In this document: positions 1-5,230 of the stretch, one piece after another
Numbering within the stretch: the stretch's first letter is position 1
Layout of the letters: every line of letters begins with the position of its first letter
Assembly (NCBI GenBank): GCA_025356505.1
Contig: JANXSV010000006.1
Span: forward strand, 1-5,230
Direction of reading: 5' to 3'
DNA length: 5,230 bases
DNA from: Methylovirgula sp.
GTDB lineage: Bacteria > Pseudomonadota > Alphaproteobacteria > Rhizobiales > Beijerinckiaceae
Made by a program: the position numbers and the translations under genes
Notes under the pieces: model-generated
Database searches by the model: none
Seen by the model: only the letters and a program-made list of their open reading frames with translations
What the model was told of the DNA's origin: nothing

Positions 1-218
1 GGATCTGACATACGTAACCTTCGAACATGCTGGCAGAAAGGGTCGGCTGGGCGTCAAAAAGTAGCATTTAGGGGTGTTTATACGTGTTGCCAAACTGGGT
101 GCAATGCTTGTAGTTAGAAAAAACCAAGTGAAGTCGTGCAATCGGCTAAAAGCCGTTGTATCGGTTGTTAAACTGCTCATAGTTTCACAAAACTCAAGAG
201 CCCTACGGAGTTCTATTT
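1..218. other. Upstream leader, no recognisable gene
   Basis: I see no supported gene here. A short open frame at 2-61 ends at a TAG (62-64) and could be the tail of an upstream gene, but about 20 codons are too few to judge. A small perfect inverted repeat, CGGCT-AAA-AGCCG, lies at 143-155; no T-run follows, so it is not a convincing terminator. The promoter of the cytochrome gene should lie here. The best sigma70-like pair I found is TTGTAT (156-161) and CATAGT (178-183) with 16 bases between, only 3/6 and 4/6 matches, so I do not call it. Confidence 0.4.
207..210 (+). promoter_or_regulatory. Shine-Dalgarno of the cytochrome c gene
   Basis: GGAG lies eight bases before the ATG at 219. The spacing is good and it supports that ATG over any later start, which would also remove the membrane anchor. 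Confidence 0.7.
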
Positions 219-761
219 ATGGACGATCTTGGATTTAATAAGATTGCGGGCGCAGTTTTGGGGACACTTCTATTTATTATGAGCCTTGGCATCATCTCAA
301 ACGGGTTGTTCGCGCCTGTTAAACCGGCAAAGCCGGGATATGAATTGGCTTCAGCCGAGCCTGCCGCGAGCGCCTCGGAAGCTGCGGCGCCGGCGACGCC
401 AGATGAGCCTCTGCCTATATTGCTGGCTAAAGCCGACGTCACTAAAGGTGAAGCCAGCGCCAAGGCCTGCACCGCATGCCACTCTTTTGAAAAAGGCGGT
501 GCTGCAAAGGTCGGCCCCGCACTTTATGGTGTTGTTGGACGAGACAAAGGCGCGGCAGCAGGCTTCTCCTATTCTGAGGCTATGAAAGCTAAGGGTGGTA
601 AGTGGGATTTCGACGCATTAAATGCTTTTATAACTAACCCAAAGGGTTACGTTGTTGGAACTAAGATGGGCTACGCCGGAGAGAAGGATGGCGCAAAACG
701 CGCAAACATTCTCGCATATCTGCGCACGCTTTCTGATGCACCGGTGGAACTTCCAAAATAA
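219..761 (+). CDS. cycM: Membrane-anchored c-type cytochrome, CycM-like
   Basis: This 180-residue protein is a class I cytochrome c held in the cytoplasmic membrane by its N-terminus. A hydrophobic segment at about residues 10-31 follows a short polar start and should act as an uncleaved signal anchor. An Ala/Pro/Glu-rich linker at about 35-66 resembles those that tether such haem domains. The haem domain has the covalent attachment site CTACH (Cys84, Cys87, His88), a KVGPALYGVVGR stretch at 97-108 typical of mitochondrial-type cytochromes c, and a likely axial methionine at Met150 in GTKMGYAG. It ends with the usual helix around ILAYLRTLS. Length and plan match CycM of Bradyrhizobium and relatives, which passes electrons from the bc1 complex to an aa3-type oxidase; that role is inferred from the family. 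The gene stands alone, with its own ribosome site and a terminator 29 bases downstream. No defects are seen. Confidence 0.88.
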   Translation: MDDLGFNKIAGAVLGTLLFIMSLGIISNGLFAPVKPAKPGYELASAEPAASASEAAAPATPDEPLPILLAKADVTKGEASAKACTACHSFEKGGAAKVGPALYGVVGRDKGAAAGFSYSEAMKAKGGKWDFDALNAFITNPKGYVVGTKMGYAGEKDGAKRANILAYLRTLSDAPVELPK

Positions 762-789
762 TAGTCTATCGCTTTCCCAATGGTTGTCA

Positions 790-820
790 GCCAGCACTGG
801 GAACAGTGTTGGCTTTTTTT
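790..820 (+). terminator. Rho-independent terminator after the cytochrome c gene
   Basis: A ten-base-pair stem, GCCAGCACTG (790-799) against CAGTGTTGGC (804-813), contains one G-T wobble and closes a GGAA tetraloop (800-803). Seven T residues follow directly (814-820). This is a textbook intrinsic terminator, 29 bases past the stop codon at 759-761, so the cytochrome and the transporter genes downstream are probably separate transcription units. Confidence 0.92.
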
Positions 821-880
821 ATGGATCGGTAGGCCCTGCTTCACGTTGTATTGCAGCGCATTTGGTGCAAAAAGTGCCAA

Positions 881-908
881 GGCTGACGGAACCGCTGTTC
901 CTGTAGCC
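881..908. repeat. Two-tier imperfect hairpin in the intergenic gap
   Basis: GGCT (881-884) pairs with AGCC (905-908), and inside it GGAAC (888-892) pairs with GTTCC (897-901) around a CGCT loop, leaving a symmetric 3x3 internal loop. A wider alternative arm, AAGGCT (879-884) with AGCCTT (915-920), competes with the outer pairing. No T-run follows, so it is not an ordinary terminator. A role is unknown. Confidence 0.35.
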
Positions 909-1092
909 AACTGGAGCCTTTGTAATAGTTAGTTTGCTCCTCGGATGGGCTTGCAGATCACAATCGTTTTGGCGAAACTACAGGTGGCCGGAATAAGATG
1001 TAGCCTATCGGACCTATCTGTCGTTCCGACGTTCGAAAGATATATATCGACGTTGTGGCGAACCACTTTAAAAGCGACTAAGATTTATCAAG

Positions 1093-1106
1093 TCGATTTG
1101 AATCGA
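1093..1106. promoter_or_regulatory. Palindrome just before the yejA ribosome site
   Basis: TCGATT (1093-1098) and AATCGA (1101-1106) form a perfect inverted repeat with two central bases, touching the AAGGG Shine-Dalgarno (1106-1110). It could be an operator half-site pair or an RNA hairpin that hinders ribosome entry, though a two-base loop is too tight for the full RNA stem. Position is suggestive; function is inference. Confidence 0.3.
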
Positions 1107-1110
1107 AGGG
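1106..1110 (+). promoter_or_regulatory. Shine-Dalgarno of yejA, deciding between two ATGs
   Basis: AAGGG is followed by two consecutive ATG codons at 1114 and 1117. The gap is three bases to the first and six to the second. The second spacing is closer to the usual optimum, so I prefer 1117; the difference is a single methionine. Confidence 0.55.
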
Positions 1111-1116
1111 CATATG

Positions 1117-2973
1117 ATGCGCATCAACCGCCGCTCCTTATTGCAGCTTTCATCTGCCGGTGTGTGCTCCCTCTGTCTGCCACAGTGGGCGCTGGCATCG
1201 GCCCCCAGGCAGACACATGGGCTTTCTGCATTTGGTGATTTGGCACAGCTGACAGACTTCAAAAACTTCGCTTATGTAAATCCTGACGCTCCGAAAGGAG
1301 GCACGTTAGTACTTCAGATTAACTCTACGAGTGGCAATCAGAATTTCGAAACGTTTGATACCTTCAATATCTTCAACCTTGTGGGCAATGGCGCAGCTGG
1401 CATGGAGATGTGTTTTGATTCGCTGATGACTGGATCTTCCGATGAACCAGACTCGGTTTATGGGTTAGTAGCACAGGCAGTCGAAGTCTCGCCAGACAAT
1501 CTCACATACAGGTTTTTGCTACGGAAGGAGGCCCGGTTTCACGATGCCACTCGGCTCACTGCATCTGATGTGGCTTTTTCGCTCAACATCCTCAAAACCA
1601 AGGCTCATCCTAACTACCGATCAATATTAGAGGATATGGTGTCAGCTGAGGCAGAATCTGAAGACGTGATCACAGTTGTTTTAGCGCCAACCCGGAGCAG
1701 AGACTTACATCTAGCCATTGCAGCGATGCCTATTTTCTCATCGGCGTACTGGAAAGATAAAAATTTTGAGGAGACATCAAAAGAACAACCGCTCGGCTCA
1801 GGGCCATACAAGTTAGGATCATTCGAGCAGGGACGTTTTGTCGAATTTCAGCGCGTAACGGATTATTGGGCTGACCGCCTTCCGGTAAATGTTGGACAAA
1901 ATAACTTTGATAAAATCCGGTATGAATACTACCGCGAACGGCAAGTGGCCTTTGAGGCGTTCAAAAGCGGCTTGATCACTTTCCATGAGGAAAATACCTC
2001 ACGAATTTGGGCGACGGGATATGACTTTCCTGCATTTTCAGATGGAAAGGTGAAAAAGGAGATTTTACCCAACGGCTTGCCTGCGAGCCGCCAAGGTTGG
2101 TACTTCAATACGCGTCGGGATAAATTTTCAAATCCACGCGTGCGCGAAGCAATAGGCTTGGTTTTCGATTTTGAATGGACCAACAAAAATATTATGTACT
2201 CTGCTTACAAGCGCACGACGTCGTTTTTTGATGGAACCGACATGAAGGCGATGAGCAAACCATCGGCAGAAGAGCTTGTTTTGCTTGAGCCTTTTCGTGG
2301 TAAAATTCCTGACGAAGTTTTCAACGAGCCTTTTCTCCCACCGGTTTCTGATGGGTCCGGAGCGGATCGTTCGCTGTTTCAACGGGCGGATGAAATGCTG
2401 AGGGCAGCGGGATGCGTACGCCAAGCGGGCCTACTAAAACTTCCGGATGGAAAACCCTTCGAAATAGAATTTCTCGACAGTTCAAATTCCCTGCAACCGC
2501 ACACACAGCCCTTTTTGCAAAACTTAAAAAAAATTGGAATCAAAGCCGAATCGAGGATTGTAGATCCGGCTCAATACCAAGCACGCACGAAGAGTTTTGA
2601 TTTTGACATCGTCAGCCTGAACTTAAGCGGATCATTGACCCCAGGCGACGAACTGAAATTAAGTTATGGATCGAAATCGGCTGTTACTGAGGGAGGACGA
2701 AATCTGGGCGGTATCCGTAGCGAAGCTGTCGATGCCCTTGTAGAAATTATTGCACATGCAAAAACGCGAGATGAACTAAACGTTGCAGCAAGAGCGCTTG
2801 ATCGGGTTCTGCGAGCGGGAAGGTACTGGATCCCAATGTGGTACCGAGCAGAGACTTGGTTAGCCTACTGGGATGAATTTGCACGCCCTAGGACTTCACC
2901 AAAATTTGGCACCGGCGCCCCAAGCACGTGGTGGTATGATAAGGAAAAAGCCAAAAGGATTGGCCGCTCATAA
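1117..2973 (+). CDS. yejA: Periplasmic peptide-binding protein, family 5, YejA-like
   Basis: This is the substrate-binding protein of an ABC importer for oligopeptides, 618 residues from the ATG at 1117 (619 from 1114), a normal length for the YejA group. Numbering from 1114, the N-terminus has a twin-arginine-like stretch NRRSLL (5-10), a moderately hydrophobic segment and an ALA|SA cleavage site near residue 28, so export to the periplasm, perhaps by Tat, is expected. No lipobox is seen. The mature start HGLSAFGDL and YVNPDAPKGGTL (54-65) are hallmarks of the group, and the solute-binding family 5 domain covers about 95-520. GSGPYKLGSFE (228-238) and RVREAIGLVFDFEWTN (342-357) are strongly conserved YejA-type blocks. 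Relatives bind microcin C in Escherichia coli and peptidoglycan peptides in Agrobacterium; the ligand here cannot be told from sequence. The TAA overlaps the yejB start by one base, showing translational coupling. The frame is intact. Confidence 0.92.
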   Translation: MRINRRSLLQLSSAGVCSLCLPQWALASAPRQTHGLSAFGDLAQLTDFKNFAYVNPDAPKGGTLVLQINSTSGNQNFETFDTFNIFNLVGNGAAGMEMCFDSLMTGSSDEPDSVYGLVAQAVEVSPDNLTYRFLLRKEARFHDATRLTASDVAFSLNILKTKAHPNYRSILEDMVSAEAESEDVITVVLAPTRSRDLHLAIAAMPIFSSAYWKDKNFEETSKEQPLGSGPYKLGSFEQGRFVEFQRVTDYWADRLPVNVGQNNFDKIRYEYYRERQVAFEAFKSGLITFHEENTSRIWATGYDFPAFSDGKVKKEILPNGLPASRQGWYFNTRRDKFSNPRVREAIGLVFDFEWTNKNIMYSAYKRTTSFFDGTDMKAMSKPSAEELVLLEPFRGKIPDEVFNEPFLPPVSDGSGADRSLFQRADEMLRAAGCVRQAGLLKLPDGKPFEIEFLDSSNSLQPHTQPFLQNLKKIGIKAESRIVDPAQYQARTKSFDFDIVSLNLSGSLTPGDELKLSYGSKSAVTEGGRNLGGIRSEAVDALVEIIAHAKTRDELNVAARALDRVLRAGRYWIPMWYRAETWLAYWDEFARPRTSPKFGTGAPSTWWYDKEKAKRIGRS

Positions 2974-4061
2974 TGCTGGCTTACATTGCGCGGCGCATTC
3001 TGCTCATGGTTCCTACTTTATTTGGAATAATGCTCTTAACGTTCATCATCATTCAATTTGCTCCCGGCGGCCCGGTTGAGCGGATCATCGCGCAACTTCA
3101 AGGGACGGATTCATCAGCAACCGCTCGCTTTGGCGGAGGCAAAGATATTGGAGGAAGCGCGGCAGTAGAAATCAGTTCAAAGTATCGCGGTGCGCAGGGT
3201 TTAGACCCTAAACTCATCAAAGAACTGGAAAAGCAGTTTGGCTTCGATAAACCCGCTTATGAGCGCTTCTGGATCATGTTGACCAGGTACGCCACCTTTG
3301 ATTTCGGCAAAAGTTTTTTCCGAGACACTTCAGTCATCAAACTTATTGGCGAAAAGCTACCGGTATCAATGACGCTCGGGCTTTGGATGACTTTGCTTTC
3401 CTATCTCATCTCAATTCCGCTTGGAATTAGAAAAGCGATGCAAGATGGCTCCAAATTCGACGTCTGGACGTCCGCCGTCATAATCATAGGCTATGCCGTA
3501 CCAGGTTTCTTATTTGCTATCTTGTTGATTGTTCTATTTTCCGGCGGTTCTTTTTTGCAAATTTTTCCGCTACGAGGGCTAACGTCTGAAGGCTGGCAGG
3601 ACTTTTCGACCTTCCATAAAGTATACGACTATCTTTGGCACATCGTTTTGCCCATAGCTGCAATGTCCGTGAGCTCATTCGCTACGACCACATTTCTCAC
3701 GAAGAACTCGTTTTTAGAAGAAATTGGGAAACAGTATGTCTTGACTGCGCGCATGAAGGGCTTGAGTGATAATCAGGTCCTTTATGGACACGTTTTTCGT
3801 AACGCTATGCTCATCGTCATCGCAGGTTTTCCCAGTGCATTCGTGCATGCTTTCCTTACTGGATCGCTTCTAATCGAATACACATTTTCTCTGGATGGGC
3901 TTGGGTTGCTGTCCTACGAAGCTATCGTAAATAGAGACTACGCTGTAGTTTTCGCCAGTCTCTATATCTTCTCTTTGGTTGGATTGCTTATCGGGCTTTT
4001 CTCAGACCTTATGTATACGTGGATAGATCCACGTATTGATTTTGAGACGCGTGAAGTATGA
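2973..4061 (+). CDS. yejB: Peptide ABC transporter permease, YejB-like
   Basis: This 362-residue inner-membrane protein is one of two permease subunits of the Yej importer. It opens with the typical MLAYIARRILLMVPTLFGIM block, and the first membrane helix is at about 9-29. A long periplasmic region (about 32-128) follows, with QFGFDKPAYERFW and FDFGKSFF motifs usual for the DppB/YejB group. The binding-protein-dependent transport domain has further helices near 132-152, 167-190, 223-243, 279-300 and 326-347. The EAA loop that docks on the ATPase is at about 248-278: EEIGKQYVLTARMKGLS, then HVFRNA. It ends with DPRIDFETREV, as do intact homologues. The start overlaps the yejA stop as TAATG; AAGGA (2955-2959) is 13 bases upstream, rather far, so it probably depends on reinitiation after yejA. 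No defect is visible. Confidence 0.94.
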   Translation: MLAYIARRILLMVPTLFGIMLLTFIIIQFAPGGPVERIIAQLQGTDSSATARFGGGKDIGGSAAVEISSKYRGAQGLDPKLIKELEKQFGFDKPAYERFWIMLTRYATFDFGKSFFRDTSVIKLIGEKLPVSMTLGLWMTLLSYLISIPLGIRKAMQDGSKFDVWTSAVIIIGYAVPGFLFAILLIVLFSGGSFLQIFPLRGLTSEGWQDFSTFHKVYDYLWHIVLPIAAMSVSSFATTTFLTKNSFLEEIGKQYVLTARMKGLSDNQVLYGHVFRNAMLIVIAGFPSAFVHAFLTGSLLIEYTFSLDGLGLLSYEAIVNRDYAVVFASLYIFSLVGLLIGLFSDLMYTWIDPRIDFETREV

Positions 4062-4951
4062 CAGTCTCCTCAGCCCCTATCCCCTCTAAACGTTTAGCTC
4101 CACCACTTCCGAGCTCCGGGCTACTGAACCTTAGCCCTATGAACGTGCGGCGACTGACCAACTTCAAGAAAAACCGACGTGGATTTTGGTCTTTCTGGAT
4201 ATTTGTGGCCCTGTTTACGCTATCTCTGTTCGCAGAATTTATTGCTAACGACCGCCCGGTAATCGCTCGATATAACGGGGAAACTCTGTTCCCAGTGTTT
4301 GTCTCCTATGACGAAAGTAAGTTCGGTGGTTTTTTAGCCGAGACCGATTATCGGGATCCGTCCATACAAGCCGAAATAAACAGCCATGGTTGGATGATTT
4401 GGCCGCCTATCAAATTCGCCGACGGAACACACAACTATGAGGTTCCCACCCCAGTACCCTCAAAGCCGACATGGGCCTTAAGTCAAGAGATTTGCCGAAT
4501 GGCTGTTCCTAAAAAGGAAGTCATCTTGAACTCAGACCATAGCTGTAACGACTTAGAATGGAATTGGCTTGGTACGGATGATCAGGGGAGAGACGTGCTT
4601 GCCCGACTTATCTATGGCTTCCGTATTTCAATTTTGTTTGGATTAATTCTCGCCGGTATTTCTTCGGCAATCGGAATTCTGGCAGGTGCCGTTCAGGGGT
4701 ACTTCGGGGGATGGATTGATCTGATTTTCCAGAGATTCATAGAAATCTGGTCGTCTCTGCCGACGCTTTATGTATTGATAATTTTGTCCTCAATAATCGC
4801 ACCAAGTTTCTTTGTGCTTCTATCTATTTTACTTCTTTTTTCTTGGGTTGCATTGGTGCATGTCGTGCGCGCGGAGTTCCTTCGTGCCCGAAACTTAGAA
4901 TATGTCAGAGCAGCGAGGGCACTCGGACTGACTAATGCGCGGATAATGTGA
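4058..4951 (+). CDS. yejE: Peptide ABC transporter permease, YejE-like, C-terminally truncated
   Basis: This is the second permease of the Yej importer, but it breaks off at 297 residues. The start overlaps the yejB stop by four bases (ATGA at 4058-4061), as expected in this operon. A cytoplasmic N-tail contains SPMNVRRLTNFKKNRRGFWS, the usual lead into the first helix (about 43-63). A long periplasmic part with two cysteines (146, 163) leads to NWLGTDDQGRDVLARLIYGF (169-188), a family signature. Helices follow near 189-215 and 234-270. The EAA loop begins at about 272 and stops at ALGLTNARIM; the next residues, normally a variable pair then HVLPN, are missing, together with the last helices. 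Roughly 60-80 residues are absent by comparison with intact relatives. The TGA (4949-4951) lies in foreign-looking sequence, so the C-terminus is lost through a breakpoint and not by natural ending. The product as written should not form a working channel. Confidence 0.9.
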   Translation: MTVSSAPIPSKRLAPPLPSSGLLNLSPMNVRRLTNFKKNRRGFWSFWIFVALFTLSLFAEFIANDRPVIARYNGETLFPVFVSYDESKFGGFLAETDYRDPSIQAEINSHGWMIWPPIKFADGTHNYEVPTPVPSKPTWALSQEICRMAVPKKEVILNSDHSCNDLEWNWLGTDDQGRDVLARLIYGFRISILFGLILAGISSAIGILAGAVQGYFGGWIDLIFQRFIEIWSSLPTLYVLIILSSIIAPSFFVLLSILLLFSWVALVHVVRAEFLRARNLEYVRAARALGLTNARIM

Positions 4952-4955
4952 CGCT
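4940..4955. other. Breakpoint joining yejE to paaE
   Basis: YejE homology runs to about 4948 (ARIM) and ferredoxin-type coding runs from about 4948 onward in another frame, with no bases left between them. There is no target duplication, inverted repeat or insertion-sequence end here, and no restriction site at the join that I recognise. The exact base cannot be fixed without intact homologues; a few bases of shared sequence such as ATGTG are possible. Confidence 0.7.
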
Positions 4956-5230
4956 CCGTAAGCCCCAGCCATCTGCAGAACTACCCCATGCGGTTGCGAC
5001 GATCATCGCCGATGGCGTGCGAACCGATGTTGCCATCGCCGCCGATGACACCGTGCTGGAGGCGGCGCTGCGGGCTGGCCTGGACCTGCCATATTCGTGC
5101 CGCGGCGGGATGTGCAGCACGTGCCGGGCGCGGGTGACCGCCGGCAGCGTGCAGATGGACGTTAACTACGCGTTGGAGCCTTGGGAGACTGCAGCCGGCT
5201 ATGTCCTGACCTGCCAAGCCCATCCCACGA
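4948..5230 (+). CDS. paaE: Fragment of PaaE-type reductase: C-terminal [2Fe-2S] ferredoxin domain, partial at both ends
   Basis: Read from 4948, 94 codons stay open to the window edge. The translation is a plant-type ferredoxin domain: DDTVLEAALRAGLDLPYSC, then CRGGMCSTC, and later VLTCQAHP. The four cluster ligands are Cys51, Cys56, Cys59 and Cys89 of the fragment (C-x4-C-x2-C-x29-C). The block MDVNYALEPWETAAGYVLTCQ is characteristic of PaaE, the reductase that feeds electrons to the PaaABC phenylacetyl-CoA epoxidase; another oxygenase reductase of the same build is less likely. The N-terminal FAD- and NAD(P)H-binding domain, some 250 residues, is missing. In this frame a TAA stands at 4933-4935 and no ribosome site precedes the GTG at 4948, so this is not a proper gene start. 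Third codon positions are G or C in 71 of 94 codons, against 19 of 41 in the last part of yejE, suggesting a different source genome. Confidence 0.82.
   Translation, partial: MTLRKPQPSAELPHAVATIIADGVRTDVAIAADDTVLEAALRAGLDLPYSCRGGMCSTCRARVTAGSVQMDVNYALEPWETAAGYVLTCQAHPT

Larger units (their letters stand above)
821..1116. other. Intergenic region between terminator and yejA, with small repeats
   Basis: No gene is supported here; the open frames lack ribosome sites and recognisable protein. It should hold the promoter of the yej operon, but I could not fix one. A weak candidate is TTGGCG (969-974) with TAAGAT (994-999), whose 19-base spacing is too long. Visible structure: a stem TTGCA/TGCAA at 851-870; a two-tier hairpin at 881-908; direct repeats CCTATC at 1004 and 1013; direct repeats CGACGTT at 1027 and 1048; a GTGG-CGAA-CCAC hairpin at 1055-1066; and a palindrome at 1093-1106. 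All are short and some are surely chance. Confidence 0.5.

Noticed and set aside
2..64. Short open frame on the + strand ending at TAG, possibly the C-terminus of an upstream gene
   Set aside because: Only about 20 codons are available, an open run of that length is expected often by chance, and the translation is not recognised.
1..67. Divergent reverse-strand frame starting with ATG at 67 and open to the window edge
   Set aside because: It has 22 codons, no ribosome site upstream of the ATG and no recognisable protein start.
143..155. CGGCT-AAA-AGCCG inverted repeat as a terminator of an upstream gene
   Set aside because: The stem is five base pairs and no T-run follows on either strand.
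652..1238. Other open frames overlapping the cytochrome end, the intergenic gap and the yejA start
   Set aside because: They overlap real genes or the terminator, lack ribosome sites and give no recognisable domains.
4940..4960. Insertion sequence or integration site at the breakpoint
   Set aside because: There are no terminal inverted repeats, no duplicated target and no transposase or integrase coding in the window.
4932..5223. Reverse-strand open frames over the 3' segment
   Set aside because: They are shadows produced by GC-rich coding on the + strand, where the four ferredoxin cysteines are plainly conserved.
4946..5230. Simple frameshift as the explanation for the short YejE
   Set aside because: None of the three forward frames after 4948 restores the expected permease sequence, and one encodes a different protein.

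Overview
The window looks like alphaproteobacterial (probably Rhizobiales-type) DNA of moderate GC for about its first 4.95 kb. The evidence is a CycM-type membrane-anchored cytochrome c and Yej-family peptide-transporter proteins that resemble those of rhizobia, Brucella and Agrobacterium. This is recognised from protein motifs only; no database search was possible. The last ~280 bases are clearly different: GC-rich (186 of 280 bases by hand count) and coding for part of an unrelated protein.

Layout, all genes on the + strand. 1-218: leader without a recognisable gene. 219-761: cycM-like cytochrome c with a good Shine-Dalgarno, closed by a strong Rho-independent terminator at 790-820. 821-1116: non-coding gap with several small inverted and direct repeats. 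1117-2973: yejA-like periplasmic peptide-binding protein. 2973-4061: yejB-like permease, overlapping yejA by one base. 4058-4951: yejE-like permease, overlapping yejB by four bases but cut off inside its EAA loop. From about 4948 to the window end: an open frame for the C-terminal [2Fe-2S] ferredoxin domain of a PaaE-type phenylacetyl-CoA epoxidase reductase, without its start and running off the end.

The cytochrome is a separate transcription unit for electron transfer to a terminal oxidase. The three yej genes form a coupled operon for an ABC importer of oligopeptides: YejA captures the ligand and YejB and YejE form the membrane channel. The ATPase YejF that should follow is not present, because the sequence switches to paaE before yejE is finished.

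The main thing worth attention is this yejE/paaE breakpoint at about 4940-4955. A simple frameshift cannot explain it, since no frame after it continues YejE. It is either a real rearrangement or, more likely in my view, a cloning or assembly chimera joining two genomes or two loci. I found no CRISPR array, tRNA, rRNA, insertion sequence or convincing new system.
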